Positions 33,558-42,322 of a stretch of DNA of 43,356 nucleotides are shown here, piece by piece (the stretch's first letter is position 1; each line of letters begins with the position of its first letter). The notes beneath the pieces are model-generated. The model saw nothing but the letters and a program-made list of their open reading frames with translations, was not told the DNA's origin and searched no databases. The stretch is from Pseudomonas sp. Root562. Lineage in GTDB: Bacteria > Pseudomonadota > Gammaproteobacteria > Pseudomonadales > Pseudomonadaceae. The stretch covers positions 729 through 44,084 of the forward strand of contig NZ_LMGK01000014.1 in NCBI RefSeq assembly GCF_001427125.1. The letters are read 5' to 3'. A program made the position numbers and the translations under genes.

Positions 33558-34402
33558 GCGTTTTTCAACATCCTGAAGGGCGGATCGATATACGTGACTT
33601 GTCGATCAGCCTCGGCGAGGGCAAGGCGGCCTTCGAAGCCGTGCAGAGTCTGGAGTGTCAGATCGCACCGGGTCAGTTCGTGTGCATTCTCGGGCCGTCC
33701 GGTTGCGGCAAATCGACGTTGCTCGGCGCGCTGGCAGGTCACCTGCAACCGCGGACCGGCACGCTCAACGTCGATGGTGCCAAAGTCTGCGGACCATCAC
33801 CCCAGCGCGGCATGGTGTTCCAGCAGCACACCCTGTTTCCATGGCGAACAGTGCGAGACAACGTTGCTTTCGGCCTGAAAATGCGCGGCGTCGGCAAAGC
33901 GGAGCGGCAGCGGGCGGCCGATGAAATCCTCGCCTTGGTCGGCCTTGAAGGTTTCGCCGATCGCTGGCCGGATCAACTGTCTGGCGGTATGCAGCAGCGG
34001 GTGGAGATCGCTCGGGTGCTGGTCAATCGTCCGCGCCTGCTGCTGATGGACGAACCCTTCGGTGCTCTCGATGCCTTGACCCGCTTGAACATGCAGGAAC
34101 TGCTGCTCGGCATCTGGACACGGATCCGCACCACGGTTGTGTTTGTCACCCACGACATTGACGAAGCGTTGTTCCTGGCTGATCGCTTGCTGGTCATGAG
34201 CACCCGTCCTGGTCGCATCATCGAAGACCTGCGCCTGGATTTCCCCCGGCCGCGTACCACCGAGCTGGTGACCAGCCCCGAATTTTCCCGCTTGAAGCGT
34301 CATTGCCTCGAACTCCTGCGTCACGAAGACGGTCGGCAGCTACCGCGCCTGAACCCTCTCGGATTGCCTCCTGAAAACAAACTGCCGCGATTTGCCTTAT
34401 GA
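33554..34402 (+). CDS. ABC importer ATP-binding protein (SsuB/TauB/NrtD type)
   Basis: A 282-residue ATPase. Walker A is GPSGCGKST, the Q-loop region is VFQQHTLFPWRTV, the signature LSGGMQQRVEIAR, Walker B LLLMDEPFGALD, and the switch His lies in FVTHDIDEA. The N-terminus and the LTR-type D-loop continuation match the nitrate/sulfonate/taurine importers. The ATG overlaps the permease stop by four bases and its own stop overlaps the HEAT gene. With the permease and binding protein it forms one complete importer. Confidence 0.94.
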   Translation: MSVFQHPEGRIDIRDLSISLGEGKAAFEAVQSLECQIAPGQFVCILGPSGCGKSTLLGALAGHLQPRTGTLNVDGAKVCGPSPQRGMVFQQHTLFPWRTVRDNVAFGLKMRGVGKAERQRAADEILALVGLEGFADRWPDQLSGGMQQRVEIARVLVNRPRLLLMDEPFGALDALTRLNMQELLLGIWTRIRTTVVFVTHDIDEALFLADRLLVMSTRPGRIIEDLRLDFPRPRTTELVTSPEFSRLKRHCLELLRHEDGRQLPRLNPLGLPPENKLPRFAL

Positions 34403-35361
34403 CCTCACTATTTGACGTAACCGATAACGACGACATTCTCGCCCTGCAACCGCGCCTGACGGATGAAGATCCTGGCGTGCGCAGAATTGCCTTGATCGAT
34501 CTGGCTGACCTCGAAGAACCGGACGGTTTGCTGTGGCTGGTCAATCGTCTGACACGGGACCCGACCGAAGAGGTTCGTGCCGAAGCCGCGCGATTGCTTG
34601 AAGCCTGGGAGGACGAGCCTGTGGTCGAAGCGTTGTGCCAGGCCCTGACCGATCCATCCCCGGCGGTGCAGGCTGCCGCCGCGCAAAGCCTCAGCCTGCT
34701 CAAGAGCGAGGCGGCGGGCCGGGTGATACTGCCGTGGACCGCGCATGCGGACATCAGCGTGCGCATCGCCGCGTTCAGGGCTTTGCGCGAATTGCGCTTT
34801 CCCGATGCCGCTGCGGCTGCTTCAGGTGCCTTGAACGATGAAGACGCCGGCGTTCGTCGCGAAGCGGTCGGCGTGCTTGGCTGGCTCAAACAGCTCGATG
34901 CCTTGACGGCCCTGGCGAAATTGGCCAGCGACGACCCGGACACCGAAGTCCGCCGCGCCGCCACGGGCGCTCTCGGCCTGGCCTGCGATGCGCAAGTGTT
35001 GCCAGCCTTGCGCCAGGCCCTGCAGGACCAGGCCTGGCAAGTGCGCGAGGAAGCCGCGACAACGCTGGGTAAGGTCGGGCACGTCGATGCAGGAGCGGCA
35101 CTGGTCGAGGCCTTGAGTGACGATTACTGGCAAGTGCGGCTGCGTGCCACCCGCAGTCTCGGTCGGTTGCGTTATGCACCGGCGCTGGACGCGTTGATCG
35201 AAACCCTGGGCCATCGCATCAGCAATCTGCGCAAGGAGGCTGCACTGGCGCTGGGTGAGCTGAGTGAACGCGGTGCAATCGCCCCCTTGCTGGCTGCGCA
35301 AGACGACGGCGACCCGGAAGTGCGCAAAGCGGTGCGCATTGCCCTGAGTCAATTGCAATGA
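34399..35361 (+). CDS. HEAT-repeat (PBS lyase-like) protein
   Basis: A 320-residue soluble protein built almost entirely of about ten HEAT/PBS-lyase-type repeats of roughly 31 residues. Successive repeats carry PGVRRIA, EEVRAEAA, PAVQAAAA, ISVRIAAF, AGVRREAV, TEVRRAAT, WQVREEAA, WQVRLRAT, SNLRKEAA and PEVRKAVR. There is no signal peptide and no catalytic motif. Such solenoids bind partner proteins or help attach or load cofactors (as in bilin lyases). Its ATGA overlaps with the ATPase gene upstream and the DUF971 gene downstream mean that the three are made together. I infer a scaffold or cofactor-loading role for the flavoprotein/ferredoxin pair; no direct evidence exists. Confidence 0.9.
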   Translation: MTSLFDVTDNDDILALQPRLTDEDPGVRRIALIDLADLEEPDGLLWLVNRLTRDPTEEVRAEAARLLEAWEDEPVVEALCQALTDPSPAVQAAAAQSLSLLKSEAAGRVILPWTAHADISVRIAAFRALRELRFPDAAAAASGALNDEDAGVRREAVGVLGWLKQLDALTALAKLASDDPDTEVRRAATGALGLACDAQVLPALRQALQDQAWQVREEAATTLGKVGHVDAGAALVEALSDDYWQVRLRATRSLGRLRYAPALDALIETLGHRISNLRKEAALALGELSERGAIAPLLAAQDDGDPEVRKAVRIALSQLQ

Positions 35362-35651
35362 GCCCGCTGGCCGTTGCCAATTCCCGGAGCAAACAGCAAC
35401 TGCATCTGAGCTGGCCCGACGGCCGCGAGCAGTGGCTGGATTACGCGCTGTTGCGCCGCCAATGCCCGTGTTCGCAATGTCGCGCGTTTCGCTTGCAGGG
35501 CACACCGCCGCTGGTCGACGCCCGTGTTCAGGTGCTCGGGTTGAACGCTCAGGGCTATGGCTTGCAACTGGTGTTCAGCGACGGCCACGAACGGGGGATC
35601 TATCCATGGCCTTACCTGGCACAACTCCCGTCGTACGCTGCGGGGGGTTGA
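35358..35651 (+). CDS. DUF971-family protein (gamma-butyrobetaine hydroxylase N-terminal-like)
   Basis: A 97-residue protein of the DUF971/GBBH-like N-terminal domain family. The typical beginning LHLSWPDGREQWLDYALLRRQCPCSQCR contains a Cys cluster (CPCSQC) that may bind a metal, and the end VFSDGHERGIYPWPYLAQL is the family's closing motif. Free-standing DUF971 proteins often sit beside iron-sulfur assembly genes. It is the last gene of the operon, linked by an ATGA overlap. A role in Fe-S handling for the ferredoxin is plausible inference. Confidence 0.88.
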   Translation: MSPLAVANSRSKQQLHLSWPDGREQWLDYALLRRQCPCSQCRAFRLQGTPPLVDARVQVLGLNAQGYGLQLVFSDGHERGIYPWPYLAQLPSYAAGG

Positions 35652-35675
35652 GGATTTGCCTTCGCCAGCGGAGCC

Positions 35676-36644
35676 TTAGTGAGCGTGCTGGATGGCGGTC
35701 GGCAGGGGTAGCTCGATGGGCGTCAGCACCGGTTGCCCGGAGAAAAACGCCTGCAAGTTCTTGCCCACCAGCTCCACCGTACCCTGGGTCGCCTCGGGCG
35801 AGAGGCCTGCAACGTGGGGCGTGAGGATCACGTTGTTGAGATTTTTCAACGCATCCGGAACCTGAGGTTCGTTATCGAAGACATCCAGCGCGGCACCGGC
35901 GATCCGCCGCTGTTCGAGTGCGGTAATCAGGTCCGCGGTGACAATCACGCTTGCCCGGGCGATGTTGACGAGGAAGCCATTAGGCCCGAGTGCATCGAGG
36001 ACTTGCCTGTTGACCAGGTGCTGGGTGCCCAGCCCGCCGGGCGCGGCGACGATCAGAAAGTCCGAGGCCCGTGCCAGTTCGCTGGGCGTCGAGCAGAATG
36101 TGTAGGGCACGTCGCTGCGATGCTGGCGGTTGTGGTAGCACACGCTCATGTCGAAGCCGGCATTGGCGCGTTTGGCGATGGCCATGCCGACGGCGCCCAG
36201 GCCGAGAATGCCCAGGCGTTTGCCAGCCAGGGAAGGGCGCATGATCTTTGGCCATTCTCCCCGGCGCACGGCAGCGTCGCAGCGCGGAACATCGCGCACC
36301 AGCGACAACAGCAAGGCCATCGCGTGATCAGCCACTGATGAGGCATTGACGCCGGCACCGTTGGTCACGGTGATGCAACGGTTGGCCGCTGCCTGCAGGT
36401 CGACATGTTCGTAGCCGGCACCGATCACACAGATGATTTTGAGCGAGGGCAGGGCGGCTATTTCGTCGGCATACAGACCGAGTGGGCCGCGGGTCAGCAC
36501 TGCGTCGATCTGGCCGCCGTGTCGGGCAATGGCGGCGGCGCGTTCGGCCGGGGTCGGGGCGAGGATCAGGTGAAAGCCCTGATGTTCGAGGATGGGCAGG
36601 TAATCATTAATGGTTTCAACCAGTACCAGAACGGTTGCGGGCAT
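35676..36644 (-). CDS. D-2-hydroxyacid dehydrogenase
   Basis: A 322-residue NAD(P)-dependent dehydrogenase of the 2-ketogluconate/glyoxylate/hydroxypyruvate reductase type. The Rossmann motif is GLGAVGMAIAK; the catalytic Arg lies in NIARASVI, the Glu in DNEPQVP and the His in ILTPHVAG. The start at 36644 follows AGGAG; the frame is open 68 codons further upstream without family likeness. It reduces 2-keto acids to D-2-hydroxy acids. It lies downstream of a TetR gene and a tautomerase gene in the same direction, 155 bases after TetR. The exact substrate is not certain. Confidence 0.92.
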   Translation of the reverse strand: MPATVLVLVETINDYLPILEHQGFHLILAPTPAERAAAIARHGGQIDAVLTRGPLGLYADEIAALPSLKIICVIGAGYEHVDLQAAANRCITVTNGAGVNASSVADHAMALLLSLVRDVPRCDAAVRRGEWPKIMRPSLAGKRLGILGLGAVGMAIAKRANAGFDMSVCYHNRQHRSDVPYTFCSTPSELARASDFLIVAAPGGLGTQHLVNRQVLDALGPNGFLVNIARASVIVTADLITALEQRRIAGAALDVFDNEPQVPDALKNLNNVILTPHVAGLSPEATQGTVELVGKNLQAFFSGQPVLTPIELPLPTAIQHAH

Positions 36645-36799
36645 GCTTGGCTCCTGTGTGCATCGCAGAATCGGGCTCGAACGACACTTGAGATTGCTGG
36701 CTGCGGAGCGATTTGGCAATGACCAAAACTGCCCGTCCGCGCAGCCGCGTTGATGAGTGTAGGACCTTGGGAAGCCTGCGAGGGTGTTGTCGTGAGATT

Positions 36800-37408
36800 T
36801 CACGCGGCAGGAGGCGTATCGGGCTTCGCTGCGGTCAGAAAACTGCACGTCGCTTCGAGGATTTCATCAGAAAGGGCTTCGCCACGGGTAGCGCGGGCGA
36901 GTGTCAGGGCGCCGACCATCATCGAATACTGCACCAGCGCTTGCTTGCGGTTTTCGCCGGGATCAGCCGATTCCATCAGTTGGCTGAAGGCGTCGAGCAG
37001 CCTGTTAAGGCCGTCCATGAACGGCTCGCGCAAGCCGCTTTCAGCGCTCTCATGGCAGATGTCCGCGGCGAAGGCCACCACGGGGCAGCTGTCGCCCGGG
37101 TTATCGCGGCTTTGGACGGACAGGTAGGGTTCAATCAAAGCCCGGCGCGCCGAGGCTTTGTCTTCGCCGGAGGCGGCCCGTTCCCGCCAGCGCGCTCCTA
37201 CTTGTTTGAATGCCCGCTCGCTGGCCTCCCTGGCCAGTGCTTCCTTGGATTCGAAGTGCCCGTAGAACCCACCATGGGTCAGGCCGGCGGCCGCCATTAC
37301 ATCGACCACGCTGATGCCATGCAGGCCGCGCTCGCGAAACAGCCGTGTGGCGGCCTCGACAATGATTTCGCGGTTGAGGTCGGCTTGCTTGCGGGAAACT
37401 CGGGGCAT
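36800..37408 (-). CDS. TetR-family transcriptional regulator
   Basis: A 202-residue TetR regulator with an N-terminal HTH (EIIVEAATRLFRERGLHGISVVDVMAAAGLTHGGFYGHFESKEAL) and an all-helical ligand domain containing DNPGDSCPVVAFAADI. That subgroup often controls detoxification or hydroxyacid/acrylate genes. It follows a tautomerase gene after 29 bases and precedes the D-2-hydroxyacid dehydrogenase, so it may repress this small operon. Confidence 0.92.
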   Translation of the reverse strand: MPRVSRKQADLNREIIVEAATRLFRERGLHGISVVDVMAAAGLTHGGFYGHFESKEALAREASERAFKQVGARWRERAASGEDKASARRALIEPYLSVQSRDNPGDSCPVVAFAADICHESAESGLREPFMDGLNRLLDAFSQLMESADPGENRKQALVQYSMMVGALTLARATRGEALSDEILEATCSFLTAAKPDTPPAA

Positions 37409-37437
37409 CAGGCACTCACCATTAGCAGGTTTGAAAA

Positions 37438-37821
37438 TCAGAGGGCGTATTGGGCAAGGCCATTGCCGAACGACCAGTTCTCTTTCTTCACTTCCACCAG
37501 ATTAATGAAAACATCTTCCGGGCGCACCGCCAGTTGTGCATTGAGGCCATCGACGATGGTTTTATAGAGCAGTTTCTTCTTCTCCAGCGTTCGCCCTTCA
37601 CTCAGGGTGATCTGGATGATCACCAGGTTATCGGTGCGCTGGATGCCCAGGTACTGCGGGTCGAAAATGAAATGTTGCTCATCGTGTTCGTTGAGGATCT
37701 GGAAGTTATCGTTTTCCGGCACGTCGATGGCGCTGCGCAAAGCGGCGTAGATCAACTGCCCGATACGTTTGGCGTAAGTGGGATTCTGCTGTTTTTTGAT
37801 GTCGACGCGAACCAGTGGCAT
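37438..37821 (-). CDS. Tautomerase-family protein
   Basis: A 127-residue protein starting MPLVRVDI, so Pro1 would be the N-terminal catalytic base as in the tautomerase superfamily. The rest (FQILNEHDEQHFIFDPQYLGIQRTDNLVIIQITLSEGRTLEKKKLLYKTIVDGL and PEDVFINLVEVKKENWSFGNGLAQY) is the pattern of the longer Tautomerase_2 group, which has two fused beta-alpha-beta units. GGAG precedes the start. It is the first gene of the leftward trio ending with the D-2-hydroxyacid dehydrogenase. Confidence 0.9.
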   Translation of the reverse strand: MPLVRVDIKKQQNPTYAKRIGQLIYAALRSAIDVPENDNFQILNEHDEQHFIFDPQYLGIQRTDNLVIIQITLSEGRTLEKKKLLYKTIVDGLNAQLAVRPEDVFINLVEVKKENWSFGNGLAQYAL

Positions 37822-38200
37822 GGGCAGACTCCAGAAAGGATACAGGTGTATTCAAAATACATGACGATAGACCTTTATCAAGGTCGGTTCGTCGTCTGGG
37901 GGTGAAATGCAGTGGTGATACTGCGAATCAACTTGTAGGAGCCAAGCTTGCTCGCGACGGCGCAATCACATTCAACATTGATGTCAGTAGTTACATTGCC
38001 ATCGCGAGCAAGCTCAGCTCCTACAGGGGGTGCGTCGACCACTCTCTTCGACTTGGCACCACCGTTCCTCACCTAAGTCTTTGCTTCTGTTCACTAATCC
38101 CGGACAATCGCGCCCCTGTTTCGGTCAGAGCGCTGCCTGTCGGGTATTCCGACGCGTTCTGGCCGGGTGGCAAGTGACCGGAATGTGGAGATCCCACCGG
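37822..38200. other. Intergenic region with REP pair, between tautomerase and permease genes
   Basis: A 379-base gap between divergent genes. Apart from the REP pair at 37934-38025 I see no gene. The permease frame is open through part of it (from 38030) but that extension is not protein-like. Promoters for both flanking genes must lie here; none is clear enough to mark. Confidence 0.6.
37934..38025. repeat. REP pair (inverted)
   Basis: TGTAGGAGCCAAGCTTGCTC followed by GCGAC (37934-37958) is matched by an inverted copy containing TCGCGAGCAAGCTCAGCTCC (about 38002-38021) and ending CTACA at 38025. A T-G-T-A-G-G-A-G core type of the Pseudomonas REP family. Confidence 0.9.
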
Positions 38201-39481
38201 ATGAATGATCAGGCCAATAGCGTCAACAAACGCTATGTAGAAACGACCCCCGCGACGCTGTCGAGCTGGAATCGCCAAGACACCACGTGGATGCTGGGCC
38301 TGTTTGGCACAGCGATTGGTGCAGGCACCCTGTTTTTGCCGATCAACGCAGGTCTGGGCGGCTTCTGGCCGTTGCTGATCCTGGCGCTGCTGGCGTTCCC
38401 GATGACGTTCTATGCACACCGTGGCCTGACCCGTTTCGTGCTGTCCGGTCGCGAAGGCGCCGACATCACCGAAGTGGTGGAGGAGCATTTCGGTATCAAG
38501 GCCGGCGCGTTGATCACGCTGTTGTACTTCTTCGCCATCTTCCCGATCCTGCTGATTTACAGCGTGGCGCTGACCAACACCGTGGGCAGTTTCCTTGAGC
38601 ATCAATTGCACATCACGCCGCCACCGCGCGCGGTATTGTCGCTGGTGCTGATCCTCGGCCTGCTGGCGGTGGTGCGCTGCGGCGAGCAGATGATCGTCAA
38701 GGCCATGAGCCTGATGGTCTATCCGTTCATCGTTGCGCTGCTGTTTCTGGCGGTGTACCTGGTTCCGCACTGGAACGGCGGTATTCTCGCCACCGCCAGC
38801 CAAGTGCCTGCGCCATCCGCGCTGTTGCACACCTTGTGGCTGGCGATTCCGGTGATGGTGTTCTCGTTCAACCACTCGCCGATCATCTCGGCGTTCGCCG
38901 TCGACCAGAAGCGCCGTTATGGCGAACACGCCGAGGAGCGCAGTTCGCAGATCCTGTCCCGCGCCCATCTGTTGATGGTGGTGATGGTGCTGTTCTTCGT
39001 CTTCAGTTGCGTGCTGACGCTGTCGCCAGCGCAACTGGCTGAAGCCAAGGCGCAGAACCTGTCCATTCTGTCGTACCTGGCCAACCACTTCAGCAACCCG
39101 ACCATCGCCTTCGCGGCGCCGTTGATTGCTTTCGTGGCCATTTCCAAGTCGTTCCTGGGCCATTACATCGGCGCCAGCGAAGGCCTCAAAGGCCTGATCG
39201 TCAAGAGTGGCAAGCGGCCGTCTGCCAAGTCCCTGGACCGCATGACCGCAGCGTTCATGCTGGTGGTGTGCTGGATCGTAGCGACGCTCAACCCGAGTAT
39301 TCTCGGCATGATCGAAACCTTGGGCGGCCCGGTCATCGCGGCGATCCTGTTCCTGATGCCGATGTACGCGATCCGCAAAGTGCCGGCCATGGCGCGTTAT
39401 CGCGGGCAGGCGTCCAACGTCTTCGTGACGGCGGTGGGCCTGGTGGCGATTACGGCGTTGATCTACTCCCTGACCGCCTGA
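38201..39481 (+). CDS. Hydroxy/aromatic amino acid permease (HAAAP, SdaC-like)
   Basis: A 426-residue inner-membrane permease with about eleven transmembrane segments of the HAAAP family (SdaC/TdcC-type serine or threonine uptake, proton-coupled). It shows WMLGLFGTAIGAGTLFLPINAGLGGFWPL at the first helix, FPMTFYAHRGLTRFVLSG, PVMVFSFNHSPIISAFAV and SKSFLGHYIGASEGLKGLI. The start at 38201 (MNDQANSVNKRY) is chosen by likeness to the usual soluble N-terminus; ATG 38183 is possible. A REP unit follows 10 bases after the stop. Confidence 0.9.
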   Translation: MNDQANSVNKRYVETTPATLSSWNRQDTTWMLGLFGTAIGAGTLFLPINAGLGGFWPLLILALLAFPMTFYAHRGLTRFVLSGREGADITEVVEEHFGIKAGALITLLYFFAIFPILLIYSVALTNTVGSFLEHQLHITPPPRAVLSLVLILGLLAVVRCGEQMIVKAMSLMVYPFIVALLFLAVYLVPHWNGGILATASQVPAPSALLHTLWLAIPVMVFSFNHSPIISAFAVDQKRRYGEHAEERSSQILSRAHLLMVVMVLFFVFSCVLTLSPAQLAEAKAQNLSILSYLANHFSNPTIAFAAPLIAFVAISKSFLGHYIGASEGLKGLIVKSGKRPSAKSLDRMTAAFMLVVCWIVATLNPSILGMIETLGGPVIAAILFLMPMYAIRKVPAMARYRGQASNVFVTAVGLVAITALIYSLTA

Positions 39482-39490
39482 CACATCCTG

Positions 39491-39516
39491 CGTAGGAGCG
39501 AGGCTTGCCCGCGAAG
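39491..39516 (+). repeat. Single REP unit
   Basis: A REP unit beginning CGTAGGAGCGAGGCTTGCCC. Its 22 bases at 39495-39516 recur exactly, inverted, at 43256-43277, on the other side of acnB and the DUF1289 gene. Confidence 0.85.
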
Positions 39517-39526
39517 AACAGTTTTT

Positions 39527-39639
39527 GATCGTTCCCACGCTCTGCGTGGGAAAGCCTCAAGGGACGCTCCGCGTTCCAGCTCTCGAAGGGGACGCGGGGC
39601 GTCCTGGGTTGCATTCCCACGCGGAGAGTGGGAACGATC
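39527..39639. repeat. Large imperfect palindromic intergenic repeat (GATCGTTCCCACGC type)
   Basis: The outer arms 39527-39552 and 39614-39639 are inverted copies with two mismatches in 26 bases (GATCGTTCCCAC ... GTGGGAACGATC). The inside holds GGGACGCTCC and GGGACGCGGGGCGTCC-like segments. It is of a type known from many pseudomonad intergenic regions, distinct from the REP units next to it. Confidence 0.75.
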
Positions 39640-39670
39640 ACAGTGAAACCCCACATTTCTTCAGGCATAA

Positions 39671-39705
39671 AAAAACGCCGCCCATCTCACGATGGGCGGC
39701 GTTTT
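39671..39705. terminator. Bidirectional terminator of acnB
   Basis: A 14-bp stem (AAAACGCCGCCCAT / ATGGGCGGCGTTTT, with flanking A and T runs) and a 6-base loop, just beyond the acnB stop. Both strands have a T-run, so it can also stop transcription coming from the permease side. Confidence 0.92.
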
Positions 39706-39721
39706 TCATTGCGTTACACCG

Positions 39722-42322
39722 TTAGGCTTGAACGACCGGGATGTTGGCGTTCGCAGCCGCTTCACGGAACTCGGCGATCTGGTCGAAGGACAGGTAGCGG
39801 TAGACATCGGCCGCCATGCTGTCGATCTTGCCAGCGTATTCCATGTACTCCTCGACGGTCGGCAGGCGACCCAGGATGGAAGCCACGGACGCCAGTTCGG
39901 CCGAAGCCAGGTAGACGTTCGCGCCGTCACCCAGACGGTTCGGGAAGTTACGGGTCGAAGTCGACACGACAGTCGAGTTCGGCTCTACACGTGCCTGGTT
40001 ACCCATGCACAGCGAGCAGCCTGGCATTTCCATACGAGCGCCGGCTTTGCCGTAGATGCCGTAGTAGCCTTCTTCGGTCAGCTGGTGAGCGTCCATCTTG
40101 GTCGGCGGAGACAGCCACAGACGAGTTGGTAGCTGACCCTTGACCTGATCCAGCAGCTTGCCGGCGGCGCGGAAGTGACCGATGTTGGTCATGCACGAAC
40201 CGATGAACACTTCGTCGATCTTCTCGCCAGCAACGCTGGAGAGCAAACGGGCGTCGTCCGGGTCGTTCGGCGCGCAGAGCACAGGCTCCTTGATGTCGGC
40301 CAGGTCGATTTCGATGATTTCGGCGTATTCGGCGTCAGCATCGGCTTCCATCAGCTCTGGGTTGGCGATCCAGGCTTCCATCGCTTGCGCGCGGCGTTCC
40401 AGGGTACGCACGTCACCGTAGCCTTCGCCGATCATCCAGCGCAGCAGGGTGATGTTCGACTGTAGGTACTCGGTGATCGAATCTTTGGACAGCTTGATGG
40501 TGCAACCGGCAGCCGAACGTTCGGCCGAGGCGTCGGACAGTTCGAAAGCCTGTTCGATGCTCAGGTTGTCCAGGCCTTCGATTTCCAGGATGCGGCCGGA
40601 GAAGGCGTTTTTCTTGCCCTTCTTCTCGACGGTCAACAGACCTTTCTGGATCGCGAAGTAAGGAATGGCGTGAACCAGGTCACGCAGGGTGACGCCCGGT
40701 TGCATCTTGCCTTTGAAGCGCACCAGGATCGATTCCGGCATGTCCAGCGGCATGACGCCAGTGGCAGCGGCGAACGCAACCAGACCGGAACCGGCCGGGA
40801 ACGAAATGCCCATCGGGAAACGGGTGTGGGAGTCACCACCGGTACCTACGGTGTCCGGCAGCAGCATGCGGTTCAGCCACGAGTGGATGATGCCGTCGCC
40901 CGGACGCAGGGAAACACCGCCGCGGGTCATGATGAAGTCAGGCAGGGTGTGGTGGGTGGTCACGTCGATCGGCTTTGGATAAGCCGCGGTGTGGCAGAAC
41001 GACTGCATTACCAGATCAGCGGAGAAGCCCAGGCACGCCAGGTCTTTCAGTTCATCACGGGTCATCGGACCGGTGGTGTCCTGGGAGCCCACGGTGGTCA
41101 TCTTCGGTTCGCAGTAGGTGCCAGGACGCACACCGGCTACGCCGCACGCCTTGCCGACCATTTTCTGCGCCAGGGTGAAACCCTTGGTGCTTTCGGCCGG
41201 GGCTTCAGGCTTCTTGAACAGGTCGAACGCAGGCAGACCCAGTTCGGCACGCGCCTTCTCGGTCAGGCCACGGCCGATGATCAGCGGAATACGGCCGCCG
41301 GCGCGAACTTCGTCCAACAGCACCGGAGTCTTCATTTCGAAGGTGGTCAGGACTTCGTCGGTGCCGTGCTTGCAGACTTTGCCAGCATGCGGGTACAGGT
41401 CGATCACGTCGCCCATGTGCATGTTGGAAACGTCGAATTCGATTGGCAGTGCGCCGGCATCTTCCATGGTGTTGTAGAAGATCGGAGCGATCTTGCTGCC
41501 GAAGCAGAAACCACCGGCACGCTTGTTCGGCACGTAAGGAACGTCGTCGCCGAAGAACCACAGTACGGAGTTGGTGGCCGATTTACGCGAAGAACCGGTA
41601 CCGACCACGTCACCGACGTAGGCGATAGGGAAGCCGGCATTGCGCATTTCTTCGATCTGCTTCATCGGGCCGGTGACGCCTTGTGCGTCAGGCACAATGC
41701 CGTCGCGAGCCATTTTCAGCATGGCCAGGGCGTGCAGCGGGATGTCCGGGCGGGACCAGGCGTCGGGAGCAGGGGAGAGGTCGTCGGTGTTGGTTTCGCC
41801 AGTGACCTTGAACACGCGCAGGCTGATCTTGTCGGCCAGGGTCGGGCGGTTCTTGAACCACTCGCCATCAGCCCAGGACTGCAGTACGCCTTTGGCGTGA
41901 ACGTTGCCGTTCTTGGCTTTTTCCGCGACGTCGTGGAAAGCATCGAACATCAGCAGGGTGTGCTTGAGTTCTTCGGCCGCTACTGGCGCCAGTTCGGCGT
42001 CGTCCAGCAGGTTGACCAGGGTCACGATGTTGTAGCCGCCCTGCATGGTGCCGAGCAGTTCTACAGCGCGCTTCTTGTCGATCAGGGGGGATTTGGCTTC
42101 GCCCTTGGCGATGGCAGACAGGAAACCGGCCTTGACATAGGCGGCTTCGTCCACGCCAGGCGGAACGCGATTGGTGATCAGGTCAACGAGGAATGCTTCT
42201 TCGCCAGCCGGGGGATTTTTCAGCAGCTCGACCAGGCCTGCAGTTTGTTCGGCGTTAAGCGGCTGGGGAACGATACCCAGTGCTGCGCGCTCTTCGATAT
42301 GTTTGCGGTAGGCTTCAAGCAC
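39722..42322 (-). CDS. acnB: Aconitate hydratase B
   Basis: An 866-residue [4Fe-4S] enzyme that interconverts citrate and isocitrate in the citric acid cycle. The GTG start at 42322 gives the canonical N-terminus [16 protein letters not shown]; a longer ATG start at 42370 would add 16 unlike residues. Family stretches are [56 protein letters not shown] and [12 protein letters not shown]. The cluster ligands lie in [16 protein letters not shown] and [12 protein letters not shown]. It is full length. The leader upstream is long and structured. Confidence 0.97.
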   Translation of the reverse strand: MLEAYRKHIEERAALGIVPQPLNAEQTAGLVELLKNPPAGEEAFLVDLITNRVPPGVDEAAYVKAGFLSAIAKGEAKSPLIDKKRAVELLGTMQGGYNIVTLVNLLDDAELAPVAAEELKHTLLMFDAFHDVAEKAKNGNVHAKGVLQSWADGEWFKNRPTLADKISLRVFKVTGETNTDDLSPAPDAWSRPDIPLHALAMLKMARDGIVPDAQGVTGPMKQIEEMRNAGFPIAYVGDVVGTGSSRKSATNSVLWFFGDDVPYVPNKRAGGFCFGSKIAPIFYNTMEDAGALPIEFDVSNMHMGDVIDLYPHAGKVCKHGTDEVLTTFEMKTPVLLDEVRAGGRIPLIIGRGLTEKARAELGLPAFDLFKKPEAPAESTKGFTLAQKMVGKACGVAGVRPGTYCEPKMTTVGSQDTTGPMTRDELKDLACLGFSADLVMQSFCHTAAYPKPIDVTTHHTLPDFIMTRGGVSLRPGDGIIHSWLNRMLLPDTVGTGGDSHTRFPMGISFPAGSGLVAFAAATGVMPLDMPESILVRFKGKMQPGVTLRDLVHAIPYFAIQKGLLTVEKKGKKNAFSGRILEIEGLDNLSIEQAFELSDASAERSAAGCTIKLSKDSITEYLQSNITLLRWMIGEGYGDVRTLERRAQAMEAWIANPELMEADADAEYAEIIEIDLADIKEPVLCAPNDPDDARLLSSVAGEKIDEVFIGSCMTNIGHFRAAGKLLDQVKGQLPTRLWLSPPTKMDAHQLTEEGYYGIYGKAGARMEMPGCSLCMGNQARVEPNSTVVSTSTRNFPNRLGDGANVYLASAELASVASILGRLPTVEEYMEYAGKIDSMAADVYRYLSFDQIAEFREAAANANIPVVQA

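Noticed and set aside
38069..39538. A 489-codon open frame opposite the HAAAP permease gene
   Set aside because: The translation is almost all Arg, Gln, His and Glu, the mirror image of a hydrophobic transporter gene.
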